Assembly (NCBI RefSeq): GCF_042675965.1
Contig: NZ_JBHTKJ010000007.1
Coordinates: 248,001 to 312,000, forward strand
Direction of reading: 5' to 3'
Source: Virgibacillus_R byunsanensis
GTDB taxonomy: Bacteria > Bacillota > Bacilli > Bacillales > Amphibacillaceae
DNA: 64,000 nt
Under the pieces are notes generated by a model that was given only the letters and a program-made list of their open reading frames with translations, ran no database searches and was not told the DNA's origin. The position numbers were made by a program, and so were the translations under genes. The first letter of the stretch is position 1. Every line of letters begins with the position of its first letter. Of this stretch, positions 25,477 to 34,152 are shown one piece after another.

Positions 25477-26187
25477 TTGAAAGCAATACTGGAGACGCAT
25501 GATTTAAAGGTTCAATATGGAGAGGTAGTCGCTGTAGACAATTTGAGTATTACTGTACCAATTGGTGAATCTGTTGGCCTCATTGGACCGAATGGAGCAG
25601 GTAAAACAACATTATTAAAAGCATTATCAGGAGTGTTACCAGTATCAAAAGGCAATGTAAAATATATGGACAAAGATGTGACATCTAAGAAGTCGTATGA
25701 AATGTCCAGAATGGGAGTAAGTTTAATTCCTGAAGGACGATTACCATTTGCTTCCTTAACTGTTAAAGAGAATTTATTACTTCCTGCATATTCAATAAAA
25801 TTAAATAAAAACGAAATAAAGGAACATTTGGAATTTGTGTATGATCTATTTCCTAGACTAAAAGAAAGAAGTAACCAAAAAGCAGGTAACTTGAGCGGTG
25901 GAGAACAGCAAATGATGGTTATCTCTAGAGCCTTGATGATGAGACCTAAAGTTTTATTGATTGACGAGCCTTCACTAGGATTGGCTCCAATTATAATTGA
26001 GCAAATTTACGAAGTAATTCCAAAGTTACTTAAAACAGATTTGTCAATTTTATTGGTTGAACAATCCTCTGAATTAGCATTATCTGTTTGTTCAAATATT
26101 TATGTGATGAGAGAAGGAAAAATGGTGCACTCTGGAAACGCTGATAGGCTTAATAAGTCAGAATTAGCGGAATACTATTTAAGGTAG
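25477..26187 (+). CDS. livF: Branched-chain amino acid-type ABC transporter ATPase (LivF)
   Basis: The 236-residue ATPase has Walker A GPNGAGKTT, the family motif VSLIPEGRLPFASLTVKENL (LivF proteins have PEGR here), signature LSGGEQQMM and Walker B VLLIDEPSLGLAP. It powers the importer together with the LivG-type subunit. The TTG start follows AGGTGAAAA. It lies directly upstream of the two permease genes, with 8 bases to livH. Unlike the LivG-type partner in this cluster, its ATPase motifs are canonical. Confidence 0.92.
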   Translation: MKAILETHDLKVQYGEVVAVDNLSITVPIGESVGLIGPNGAGKTTLLKALSGVLPVSKGNVKYMDKDVTSKKSYEMSRMGVSLIPEGRLPFASLTVKENLLLPAYSIKLNKNEIKEHLEFVYDLFPRLKERSNQKAGNLSGGEQQMMVISRALMMRPKVLLIDEPSLGLAPIIIEQIYEVIPKLLKTDLSILLVEQSSELALSVCSNIYVMREGKMVHSGNADRLNKSELAEYYLR

Positions 26188-26195
26188 GTGATATT

Positions 26196-27053
26196 GTGGA
26201 TATGTTGTTGCAAGTCATAACTAATTCTATAATGCTAGGGTTCGTTCTTGTAATAGTTGCATTAGGTTTATCATTAATATTTGGTATCTTAGACATAGTC
26301 AACTTTGCACATGGTGGACTATTAATTTCAGGGGGCTACTTAACCTATGTTTCATGGTCTATAATAGGCGGTCATCCCTTTTTCTCCATTATCCCTGCAA
26401 TGTTAATGCTAACTGTTATTGGCATTTTACTATATTATTGCTATCTACGATTTATCCCTGCTGATGATTCTGTTCGACAGATACTTGGCTTAATTGGTTT
26501 TAATATTGTTATGGAAAATTTGATATTAATGATATTTGGGTCAGAGTCAATTAGCATGAACAATGAGTCAGTATATATCCATGTAGGGTCACTAGTAATC
26601 TATAAATCGTATTTAATTGCTGCAGTGTTATCTTTAATAATGGTAGCAATAACATTTTTTATATTATATAGAACAACATTAGGCACAAAAATTAGAGCAG
26701 TTGCAGATAATCCAATTGCATCAGGCATGGTGGGAATTAATAGGTCATTCATTTATTTAGTTGCACTTTGTATCGGGTTTGCACTTACTGGAGCAGCGGG
26801 TGGTATAATTTCTACTTACTATACACTTACTCCTGCCGGCGGTCTTCCTTTTGTAATATTAGCGTTTACCGCAGTAGTATTAGGTGGATTAGGTAACTTA
26901 TTTGGTACAATAGTTGGTGCTTTTATAGTATCATTCGTACAAAACTTTACAGCAGTTTATTTAGCACCGGAATTAGAATTTGTAATGTTATTTCTAGTAT
27001 TTATGACCGTTGTAGTACTTAGGCCACAAGGTTTGATGGGAGGGAGAGCATGA
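26196..27053 (+). CDS. livH: Branched-chain amino acid-type ABC permease (LivH)
   Basis: The 285-residue membrane protein has about eight hydrophobic segments and the LivH signatures LGLSLIFGILDIVNFAHGG near the N-terminus, RAVADNPIASGMVGIN (the loop contacting the ATPase) and FTAVVLGGLGNLFGTIVGAF. It forms the translocation channel with LivM. A GTG start after GGTAGGTGA is used. It overlaps livM by four bases (ATGA). Confidence 0.92.
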   Translation: MDMLLQVITNSIMLGFVLVIVALGLSLIFGILDIVNFAHGGLLISGGYLTYVSWSIIGGHPFFSIIPAMLMLTVIGILLYYCYLRFIPADDSVRQILGLIGFNIVMENLILMIFGSESISMNNESVYIHVGSLVIYKSYLIAAVLSLIMVAITFFILYRTTLGTKIRAVADNPIASGMVGINRSFIYLVALCIGFALTGAAGGIISTYYTLTPAGGLPFVILAFTAVVLGGLGNLFGTIVGAFIVSFVQNFTAVYLAPELEFVMLFLVFMTVVVLRPQGLMGGRA

Positions 27054-28057
27054 TATTCAAGAAATTAAGCTATTTAATGATAATTATAGGGTTTGTAGTA
27101 TCTATTATTTTACCTTTTGTATTTCAATCAAATGGATATCTGCTTGACATATTTATTTCCATTATGATCTGGTCTGCTGTTGCTCAAAGCTGGATTTTGT
27201 TAGCCGGTAATGGAGGAATGTATTCACTAGGACATATAGCGTTCTTTGGACTTGGGGCATATACTACAGCATATTTTGCATCATGGGGAATTCCCACAAT
27301 ATTTAGCTTTCCAGTAGCTATGTTAGTTTCCGGAATAGTTGCACTAATGTTAGGATTTTTCGTTTGTCGGCTTTCTGGTCATTATTTTTCATTAGTTACT
27401 TTTGTTTTTACAATAGGAATGGGAGTGCTATTTAGATATTATGATAAATATACTGGTGGAGATTACGGCATAACCATTCCATTAAAGATAAGCCCTTCTG
27501 GATTCCTAAATATGTCTTGGGATAGTCAGTTACCATATTACTTTTTAGCTTTATCCGTTACGATTTTCAGTACGTTTATTATTTGGATGTTGACTAAATC
27601 TAGTTTTGGTTATAAATTATCAGCTATTCGTGAAGATATGAGGGCAGCAAGGGCTGTAGGTATAAGAGTCTTTAGAATACGGTTAATAACCTTTTGCGTT
27701 AGTGCGAGCTTAGCAGCATCTGCTGGAACAGTATATGTTTCTTATTTTAGGCTAATTGAACCTAATACAGCATTCAGTTTTCATACCGCTTTAAATCCTA
27801 TTATTTATTCTATCGCCGGTGGAATCGGAAACTTATTTGGGGGAATAATTGGTGCGGTAATATTAGTCCCATTATCATCTTATTTAAATAAATTTGCTGC
27901 AGATTTTCCTGGAATTGACCGAGTTGTTTACGGATTAATTCTAATGTTAATTATATTATTTCTTCCAAAAGGAATTCTAGGTTTGCTAGACAGGTGGAAA
28001 AATAAAAAAGAAAGTAAAAAGGAAAAAGAAATACAATCTCTTAAAAAAGGTGCTTGA
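27050..28057 (+). CDS. livM: Branched-chain amino acid-type ABC permease (LivM)
   Basis: The 335-residue membrane protein pairs with LivH. LivM features are GNGGMYSLGHIAFFGLGAYT, the ATPase-contact loop AIREDMRAARAVGIRVFRI and IAGGIGNLFGGIIGAVIL. A lysine- and glutamate-rich tail ends the protein. Start and stop overlap the neighbours by four bases (ATGA) or nearly so, which shows tight coupling within the operon. Confidence 0.92.
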   Translation: MIFKKLSYLMIIIGFVVSIILPFVFQSNGYLLDIFISIMIWSAVAQSWILLAGNGGMYSLGHIAFFGLGAYTTAYFASWGIPTIFSFPVAMLVSGIVALMLGFFVCRLSGHYFSLVTFVFTIGMGVLFRYYDKYTGGDYGITIPLKISPSGFLNMSWDSQLPYYFLALSVTIFSTFIIWMLTKSSFGYKLSAIREDMRAARAVGIRVFRIRLITFCVSASLAASAGTVYVSYFRLIEPNTAFSFHTALNPIIYSIAGGIGNLFGGIIGAVILVPLSSYLNKFAADFPGIDRVVYGLILMLIILFLPKGILGLLDRWKNKKESKKEKEIQSLKKGA

Positions 28058-28089
28058 TTTTTTCACAAGAGAAATGGAGGGAAATAGAA

Positions 28090-29538
28090 ATGACAAATAA
28101 GGGTACTCATTATTTTGGATCCTTTATTAATGGTATCGAGAAATCTAAAGAAGGCAGGGATGAAATAGAGGTCTTAAATCCCTATAATAACGAACTAATT
28201 GGTGAAATATCTTGTGCCACTATAGATGATGTTAATGAAGCTGTCGAAAATGCTGATGATGTATTTCACGAATCAATGAAGAAGGTGCCAGCTTATAAAC
28301 GTTCAGAAATATTACGAAAAACTGCTGATCTATTAGAATCAAGAAGTGAGGAATTTACCAAATTGCTTTCATTAGAGGCTGGTAAACCTATTGGAGAAAG
28401 TCGAGGAGAGGTGGCTCGAGCTATCCAGGTTCTGAGATTTTCCTCTGAAGGAGCTAAGTCAATTTATGGAGAACAAATTCCAATGGACAGTGCAGTGGGT
28501 GGTGAAAACCAAATTGGGATTACTAAACGTGTGCCTTTAGGCGTAGTTGCTGCAATAACACCATTTAATTTCCCATTAAACCTCGTGCTTCATAAGGTAG
28601 CTCCTGCCATTGCAGCGGGTAACACAATCGTATTGAAACCAGCTGAAAAAACCCCACTTTCTCCAGTATTGCTTTATAAATTATTTGAAGAAGCTGGATT
28701 GCCTAAAGGAGCGTTTAATATTGTAATGGGCACTGGTCAAGAGCTGGTTAAACCACTCGTTACACATTCTAAAGTTAAAAAAGTTACATTTACAGGTAGT
28801 GGTGTAGTAGGCTGGAAAATAAATGAAATGGCCAAAAAGAAAAAAGTTACATTAGAATTAGGTGCAAATGCACCAAACATTATTTTTGAAGATGGGGATC
28901 TTGATGTAGCAGTAAATGCTATTGTTATGGGAGGTTTTACATATGCTGGTCAAACATGTGTTTCAGCACAACGAATTTATGTGCATCAGGAAGTTCATGA
29001 TCAGTTTAAGGAAAAACTCGTTAAAAAAATTAAAGCATTAAAAACAGGAGACCCTTTAGATGAATCCACAAATGTTGGTCCAATGATTACTGAAGATGCT
29101 GCGGTAAGAGCTGAATCATGGATAAAAGAAGCGGTTGATCAAGGAGCAAACGTCTTAACAGGAGGTAAAAGAGATGGAGGAATACTAGAGCCAACTGTAA
29201 TAGATGATGCCAATCCAGAAATGAAAGTTGTATGTGCTGAAGTGTTTGCGCCAATCGTAAGTATATTACCATTTAAATCAGAAGAAGAAGTAATAGAGTA
29301 TGCAAATGATACTGATTTAGGGATACATGCAGCAGTTTTTACTTGTGATATTAACCGTGCTATGCGTTTAGCAGATTCTCTAGAAGCTAGCGGTGTATGG
29401 ATCAACGATGTATCAACTCGCCGTTATGACCACATTCCTTACGGTGGAATTAAGAACAGTGGAATAGGAAAAGAAGGGGTCAAATATGCTATCGAAGAGA
29501 TGACAGATATCAAGTTTATTGGAATTAAACTATATTAA
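28090..29538 (+). CDS. Aldehyde dehydrogenase family protein
   Basis: The 482-residue NAD(P)-dependent enzyme has the ALDH cofactor motif FTGSGVVGWKI, the general base Glu in TLELGANAPNIIF and the catalytic Cys in GGFTYAGQTCVSAQRI. It resembles the lactaldehyde / non-phosphorylating glyceraldehyde-3-phosphate dehydrogenase branch. The ATG at 28090 follows GGAGGGAAATAG. As the last gene of the GntR-controlled operon it could oxidise the semialdehyde made by the beta-hydroxyacid dehydrogenase. The exact aldehyde is unknown. A dispersed repeat copy starts three bases after the stop. Confidence 0.92.
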   Translation: MTNKGTHYFGSFINGIEKSKEGRDEIEVLNPYNNELIGEISCATIDDVNEAVENADDVFHESMKKVPAYKRSEILRKTADLLESRSEEFTKLLSLEAGKPIGESRGEVARAIQVLRFSSEGAKSIYGEQIPMDSAVGGENQIGITKRVPLGVVAAITPFNFPLNLVLHKVAPAIAAGNTIVLKPAEKTPLSPVLLYKLFEEAGLPKGAFNIVMGTGQELVKPLVTHSKVKKVTFTGSGVVGWKINEMAKKKKVTLELGANAPNIIFEDGDLDVAVNAIVMGGFTYAGQTCVSAQRIYVHQEVHDQFKEKLVKKIKALKTGDPLDESTNVGPMITEDAAVRAESWIKEAVDQGANVLTGGKRDGGILEPTVIDDANPEMKVVCAEVFAPIVSILPFKSEEEVIEYANDTDLGIHAAVFTCDINRAMRLADSLEASGVWINDVSTRRYDHIPYGGIKNSGIGKEGVKYAIEEMTDIKFIGIKLY

Positions 29539-29540
29539 GA

Positions 29541-29583
29541 GATGCCACTGTCACTTCCTGATTTATGTTGAAAATTGCCGAAT
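29541..29583 (+). repeat. Dispersed repeat copy 5
   Basis: This copy reads GATGCCACTGTCACTTCCTG and ends TTGCCGAATTGA. It follows the aldehyde dehydrogenase stop codon. Confidence 0.8.
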
Positions 29584-29741
29584 TGAATGCTAGTTGTATG
29601 AATACAATACTGAAACGAAGTGATCACTTTCATTTCGGGGAAAAGTATGGTTAATAAAGTTATCTATCTTGTTATCTATCTTAATATAGAATAAAACTGG
29701 TGCTACCTAATTTAGGTTAGCAGTAGCATCAATTTTTCTAT

Positions 29742-30044
29742 CTATTTCTTAAAAGGAAAGACAATTGGTTGAATTAGTGCTCCTGTTGCTCCTTTAATTG
29801 GCATCACTTTTCCAATAAATCCAACTTGATAGATTTTTTCTTTTGCAAGCTCATTGAGAAAAACAAGTTCTATAATTGGAATGCCGGCCTTTGCAAGCAA
29901 ATACGTGTGAACTGGAAATTCATGCACTCCTTTTGGTGGGTCTTGCTCAAGTGCAACGTTATCTGCGCCGATAACCATTGCACCGAGTCCAGCAAGAAAT
30001 TCTGCACCTTCTAAATTTAAACCCGGAGAATTGGATAAGTACTT
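29742..30044 (-). pseudogene. Cyclase-family (KynB-like) C-terminal remnant
   Basis: About 100 codons on the minus strand encode the end of a cyclase / kynurenine-formamidase-like metal hydrolase: SPGLNLEGAEFLAGLGA, GADNVALEQDPPKGVHEFPV and the terminal KGATGALIQPIVFPF. The N-terminal half with the HxxDHxDxP-type metal motif is missing, so the gene is truncated and surely inactive. The break point near 30045 lies next to the remnant of a gabT-like gene on the other strand, which suggests one deletion removed parts of both. Confidence 0.75.
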
Positions 30045-30084
30045 TAATATGCTTCAACAGAAGCAATAAATACTACGTTATTAA

Positions 30085-30195
30085 TTGCTTTCAGCAGGTT
30101 TGAAAGGTAACGTGATTCGTTTCCTAGCACCGCTAGTTATTAGTGATGAAGAATTATCAAAAGGAATGAAGATTTTAGAAAAGGTATTTGATTAA
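30085..30195 (+). pseudogene. 4-aminobutyrate aminotransferase (gabT) C-terminal remnant
   Basis: The frame reads LLSAGLKGNVIRFLAPLV then ISDEELSKGMKILEKVFD and a stop, which is the well-known C-terminus of GABA aminotransferases (GNVIRFLxPLxI). An in-frame TAA lies just before it and no start or body is present. It stands 53 bases before gabD, the usual partner gene, so a gabT-gabD operon has lost most of gabT. Confidence 0.75.
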
Positions 30196-30248
30196 AGAGG
30201 TTTAGTGTGTAGAGCAATATTATCTAACTTAAAAGGAGTGTAAAGCAA

Positions 30249-31640
30249 ATGTCAAATACGTTTAGCGTGTATAACCCTGCCACTGGTGATTTAGTTAAGG
30301 ATGTCAAAGTCAATTCAGAAGATGAGATCAAACAGGCAATTAAAAGTGGTCATGAAAGTTTTAAAAAATGGTCAGCCATTAATGCACACGAGCGTTCAAG
30401 ATTATTACGAAGATGGTCTCAAAAGATACAAGAAAATAAAGAATCAATAGCAGAAATAATGACTATGGAGAACGGTAAGCCACTAAAGGAATCGTTGGGA
30501 GAAGTTGATTATGCAACCAGTTATATTGATTGGTATGCTGAGGAAGCAAAAAGAATCTATGGCCGTACAATCCCAGCATCCAGTGAATCTAAACGAATTA
30601 TTGTTAATAGACAACCAATTGGACTAGTCGCAGCGATTACACCTTGGAATTTCCCAGCTGCAATGATGACTCGAAAAGCCGCACCTGCTTTAGCAGCCGG
30701 GTGCACGTTTATTGTTAAACCAGCGATGGAGACTCCTCTAACAACTATTCGATTAATTGAACTTGCTCATGAAGCTGGTATTCCAACTGATGCAGTTCAA
30801 TGTGTGAATGGAAAAGGTAGTGTGGTTGGTGAATTGTTTACCAGTAGTGAGTTCGTGCGAAAAATTACCTTTACTGGTTCCACACCTGTTGGCAAACAGC
30901 TGATTAAAAACAGCGCCGATACTGTGAAACATGTCACTATGGAATTAGGAGGACACGCGCCACTAATTGTATCTGAGGATGCTGATCTTGATTTTGCAGT
31001 TACACAGACAGTTGCTTCTAAGTTCAGGAATGCAGGACAGACTTGTGTCTGCGCCAATCGTATTATCGTACATGAAAGTATCGTGGATGTTTTCGCAGAG
31101 AAGTTAGCAAAAGAAGTTCAAAAATTAACAATAGGTAATGGTACCGAAGAAGGAATTGATATAGGACCAATTATTAATAAGAAAGGCTATGAAAAGATTG
31201 TATCTCAAGTAAATGATGCAATTGAAAAAGGTGCTCAAGTTTTAACTGGGAACGAGTACAATATAGATGATGAAAAAGGTTTTTACTTTGTACATCCAAC
31301 CGTTTTAAAAAATGTAGATTCTAGCATGACTATTATGGATGAAGAAACATTCGGTCCAGTAGCACCTATTACAAGTTTCAAGGACATGGAAGAGGCAGTT
31401 GAAGTTGCCAATAGTACACCAAATGGCCTTGCTGCTTACTTCTTTACGAATAATTATAAAACCGGTACTTACCTACATGAGCACTTGAACTTTGGTATTA
31501 TCGGTTGGAATGATGGAGGCCCTTCAGCTGCCCATGCACCATTTGGAGGCATGAAAGAAAGTGGACTCGGGCGAGAAGGTGGAACAGAAGGAATAGAACC
31601 ATACCTAGAAACCAAGTACCTATCTATCGGTAACTTGTAG
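30249..31640 (+). CDS. gabD: Succinate-semialdehyde dehydrogenase
   Basis: The 463-residue ALDH-superfamily enzyme matches GabD, which oxidises succinate semialdehyde to succinate with NAD(P). Motifs are PWNFPAAMMTRKAAPALAAG, cofactor FTGSTPVGKQL, base Glu in TMELGGHAPLIV and the catalytic Cys in FRNAGQTCVCANRI, where the neighbouring second Cys is typical of SSADH. AAAAGGAGTG precedes the ATG. The remnant of gabT just upstream supports the assignment and implies GABA use is broken here unless a second gabT exists elsewhere. Confidence 0.9.
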   Translation: MSNTFSVYNPATGDLVKDVKVNSEDEIKQAIKSGHESFKKWSAINAHERSRLLRRWSQKIQENKESIAEIMTMENGKPLKESLGEVDYATSYIDWYAEEAKRIYGRTIPASSESKRIIVNRQPIGLVAAITPWNFPAAMMTRKAAPALAAGCTFIVKPAMETPLTTIRLIELAHEAGIPTDAVQCVNGKGSVVGELFTSSEFVRKITFTGSTPVGKQLIKNSADTVKHVTMELGGHAPLIVSEDADLDFAVTQTVASKFRNAGQTCVCANRIIVHESIVDVFAEKLAKEVQKLTIGNGTEEGIDIGPIINKKGYEKIVSQVNDAIEKGAQVLTGNEYNIDDEKGFYFVHPTVLKNVDSSMTIMDEETFGPVAPITSFKDMEEAVEVANSTPNGLAAYFFTNNYKTGTYLHEHLNFGIIGWNDGGPSAAHAPFGGMKESGLGREGGTEGIEPYLETKYLSIGNL

Positions 31641-31659
31641 GAGGGAGGGTGTATAGAGA

Positions 31660-31700
31660 GGTGCCTGTCACTTCCCGTTTTATGTTGAATGTTATCGAAT
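31660..31700 (+). repeat. Dispersed repeat copy 6
   Basis: This copy starts GGTGCCTGTCACTTCCCG and ends GTTATCGAAT. It is 19 bases after the gabD stop. Confidence 0.85.
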
Positions 31701-31715
31701 GGATGAGTAGTTAAG

Positions 31716-31746
31716 AAAAGCTGTTAGGATATCCTAGTAGCTTTTT
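31716..31746 (+). terminator. Terminator of gabD
   Basis: AAAAGCTGTTAGGAT and ATCCTAGTAGCTTTTT form a long stem with small mismatches, ending in a T-tract. Confidence 0.75.
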
Positions 31747-31818
31747 AAATTTTGGGGTTTATCCTGTTTAGTATATAATCGTAGTTGAGTAATACATCAA
31801 ACACCTTGGAGGATAAAG

Positions 31819-32256
31819 ATGACAAAAGATAAAAACTACAAAAAAGTACTAGAAAACTTGAATCCTATTGAAGCGGTAAAGGGTAAAGAAAAGCACTTTT
31901 CTGAGAAAAAATACCTTACCAAATTACTTAAATATGCAAAAAAAATGGGAGTGAAGGTTTCTTATTATAGCCTACTTTTATTTTATTCATTTAAAAGTCC
32001 TACTACACCAAAGTCTGCTAAATTGACGATTGCTGGAGCTCTTGGGTATTTAATCTTTCCGGTAGATCTTATTCCGGATTTTGTACCTGTAGTAGGTTTC
32101 ACGGATGATATTACCGTTATTGTTTATGCGTTATATAGTGTAATATCCCATATTGACGCCCCGGTAAAACAGCAAGCACATGAGAGAATGATTATGATTT
32201 TCGGTGATAACTATGATGAGCACGGAGAAATAGAAGAAAAGTTTAAATCAAAATAG
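31819..32256 (+). CDS. DUF1232 (YkvA-like) small protein
   Basis: The 145-residue protein has the DUF1232 core near residues 65-110: LTIAGALGYLIFPVDLIPDF followed by VPVVGFTDDITVI. The segment is hydrophobic and amphipathic and suggests membrane association; the flanks are lysine- and glutamate-rich. No function is established for this family. TTGGAGG precedes the ATG. Its TAG stop shares the final G with a dispersed repeat copy, the same junction as at the CBS gene. It seems to be a single-gene unit bounded by terminators. Confidence 0.85.
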   Translation: MTKDKNYKKVLENLNPIEAVKGKEKHFSEKKYLTKLLKYAKKMGVKVSYYSLLLFYSFKSPTTPKSAKLTIAGALGYLIFPVDLIPDFVPVVGFTDDITVIVYALYSVISHIDAPVKQQAHERMIMIFGDNYDEHGEIEEKFKSK

Positions 32257-32295
32257 GTGCCTGTCACTTCCTGGTTTATGTTGAATGGTGTCGAA
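32256..32295 (+). repeat. Dispersed repeat copy 7 (abuts stop codon)
   Basis: This copy starts GGTGCCTGTCACTTCCTGG and ends GGTGTCGAA. Its first G is the last base of the preceding TAG stop. Confidence 0.88.
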
Positions 32296-32315
32296 TAGAT
32301 AATTTTAGTTTAGAG

Positions 32316-32367
32316 ATGCTAGAGCCCGTATGCATATTATTGATGCATGTGGTTCTAGCATTTTTTT
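32316..32367 (+). terminator. Terminator after DUF1232 gene
   Basis: ATGCTAGAGCC pairs with GGTTCTAGCAT and an inner ATGCAT pair extends the stem; seven T residues follow. Confidence 0.88.
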
Positions 32368-32391
32368 ATAAAACATTCAAAATATGAAGCT

Positions 32392-33165
32392 TTTAATATA
32401 GTTAACTTACAAGGGAATAGAAATCTATCTATTAGAAGTTTTTTACCAACCACAAATGATATTATAACCGGGCGCTTAGCAGGGGCAGAAGCACTCTTAC
32501 GTTGGGAATGTGATCTAGGTAAAATCAAGCCTGATGAGTTTATACCAGTTGCTGAAGATAGTGGTTTAATCATTCCGATAGGCGAGTGGGTATTGCGGGA
32601 AACTTGCAGACACACAAAGTTTTTTAAGGAAAAGGGACTCACAACTTTCCCGATTTCGGTTAATATATCAACCAAGCAACTAATGAATCCACATATAGTT
32701 GAGCGGATAGAAAGGATTCTTTTCGAGGAAAAGGTTGATCCCAAACTGATAACACTTGAAATAACTGAATCTGCGCTTTTATTTTATGAAGATGCTAAGG
32801 AAAGTATCTTTGAATTACGTAAACTGGGAGTAGGGATTTCTTTGGACGATTTTGGTGTAGGATACTCATCCCTTAGTATGATTAGAAATATTAGAATTGA
32901 TGAATTAAAGATTGATAAATCATTTCTAAATGATGCATTAGTTGACAGCAGAGTCCGTTCGTTACTAAAAACTATCATTTCAATTGGGAAAAGACTAGAG
33001 GCAAAGGTAATTATAGAAGGAATTGAAACAGCGGAAGAGCTGGATATCTTAATGGAGCAGGACGTCTATGGACAAGGATACTTTTATAGTCACCCCTTAC
33101 CCGTTCACGAATTTGCAGAATGGTATCTTAAAGGTGCCTGTCACTTCCCAGTTTTTAGCGATTAA
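32392..33165 (+). pseudogene. EAL-domain phosphodiesterase, truncated
   Basis: This is most of an EAL domain, which hydrolyses c-di-GMP. Motifs are GAEALLRWE (the usual EALxRW at the domain start), the metal and active-site segments SVNISTKQL, LEITESALL, LDDFGVGYSSLSM, IDELKIDKSFL, IIEGIETAEEL and GQGYFYSHPLPV. No start codon with a ribosome site is present, and just upstream the expected FYQPQ motif lies in another frame (32439-32453), so a frameshift is also present. The GGDEF or sensor part is gone. The last codons come from a dispersed repeat copy. If translated from an internal start (for example 32593) the protein would lack the EALxR motif. Confidence 0.7.
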
Positions 33166-33174
33166 TGTCGAATG
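33133..33174 (+). repeat. Dispersed repeat copy 8 (inside EAL remnant 3' end)
   Basis: This copy starts GGTGCCTGTCACTTCCCAG and ends AATGTCGAATGA. Its first part is read as the final codons of the EAL frame (GACHFPVFSD). Confidence 0.85.
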
Positions 33175-33180
33175 AAATTA

Positions 33181-33216
33181 TGTAAAAAGCCACTCAAACT
33201 TGGGTGGCTTTTTACA
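33181..33216. terminator. Bidirectional terminator between EAL remnant and membrane protein
   Basis: TGTAAAAAGCCACTC pairs with GGGTGGCTTTTTACA around a 6-base loop. The convergent genes on both sides and the A and T runs suit termination on both strands. Confidence 0.88.
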
Positions 33217-33238
33217 TAGCGAGATTGTATTCAGTTTC

Positions 33239-33721
33239 CTACAAGATAATATGCAATAAAATCAGAAAAAACATCATTAATCCTAGTCGTAAATGTGTTA
33301 TGCGTTTCCTCCAGGAGGGTTTGATTCGTCGCATCCATCCACTTATAACAACTCCAACTCCAACTAAAACACTGCCTGTCAAAAGTCCACTTACTATTTT
33401 CATGTTTTTCCAGTCAAATCCGAATTGATTAATGACAAGAGTCGCGTGTATAACGATTAGGAGTAATGCAGTCGTACCGATCCACCTGTGAAACGGTAGA
33501 ATTCTTTTGGATAAATTCGCATATTTGATTTTTTTGCTTCTAGTTGTAGAGGAACGGATGGTGGAAAAAACCGCGTGACGGGTCCAATTGAATAGTATTA
33601 ATATCAATGCCACCATACCAAACAGAATATGTATGTGAAGTTGTGGGAATGCATAGTTGGTGGAAATTTTCCATGCAGCCACAATCAGTAGTAAGAAATT
33701 AAAATAAAACCACTTGTTCAT
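33239..33721 (-). CDS. Small four-helix membrane protein
   Basis: The 160-residue protein has four or five hydrophobic segments with conserved-looking histidines (LHIHILFGM, LPFHRWIGTTALLLIVIHATLV, HLRLGLMMFFLILLH), a layout like small haem-binding cytochrome b561 or ferric-reductase-type membrane proteins. This resemblance is by pattern only and no function is claimed. The ATG at 33721 is chosen because GGAGG lies before it on that strand. A decayed copy of its 3' part lies at 56690-56880, so a paralogue once existed in this region. Confidence 0.7.
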   Translation of the reverse strand: MNKWFYFNFLLLIVAAWKISTNYAFPQLHIHILFGMVALILILFNWTRHAVFSTIRSSTTRSKKIKYANLSKRILPFHRWIGTTALLLIVIHATLVINQFGFDWKNMKIVSGLLTGSVLVGVGVVISGWMRRIKPSWRKRITHLRLGLMMFFLILLHIIL

Positions 33722-34152
33722 AAGTTCCTCCATAGAGAGAGTATACTATTTATTTCCTTCTCACAGGGTGATTGTATCATATAATCGGTCTACAAGATCC
33801 GATTATCATAGATAACTGGGTGAATCAGTTTGTTCAGTTTTCAAAATGGATGGTTTTAAAGATATTTTGGGGGGACAAAAAGCCTAAGGATCTAAATTTT
33901 TTACTACATGAAAAGGGTATTGCAATCTATTCAATTCAATTTGAGGGCTATGATTTATGGGAACTAACTGTTTTTATAGCATTCATTTTTAGAATTAACA
34001 GGGTTTAATGGGTGTGTTGAAATCTAAGAATATCCAATTAATGATATAAAAAATTAAAATTATTTTAATAATTATCAAAAATAGGTTGTAATTGGTTAAG
34101 TAATGATTTAAAATTACTTTATTATCTAAAAATTAAAAAAAGGAGTGAATTG

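Noticed and set aside
29600..29740. Hairpins between the aldehyde dehydrogenase and the cyclase remnant as a defined terminator
   Set aside because: The pairings (around GAAACGAAGTGATCACTTTC and TGCTACCTAATTTAGG) are imperfect and no clean stem with T-tract could be set.
33772..34008. A 78-codon plus-strand frame between the small membrane protein and asparaginase genes
   Set aside because: No ribosome site, no recognisable motif and an AT-rich, low-complexity product; the first part overlaps a short inverted repeat (ATAATCGG/CCGATTAT). It is probably non-coding or a relic that cannot be identified.
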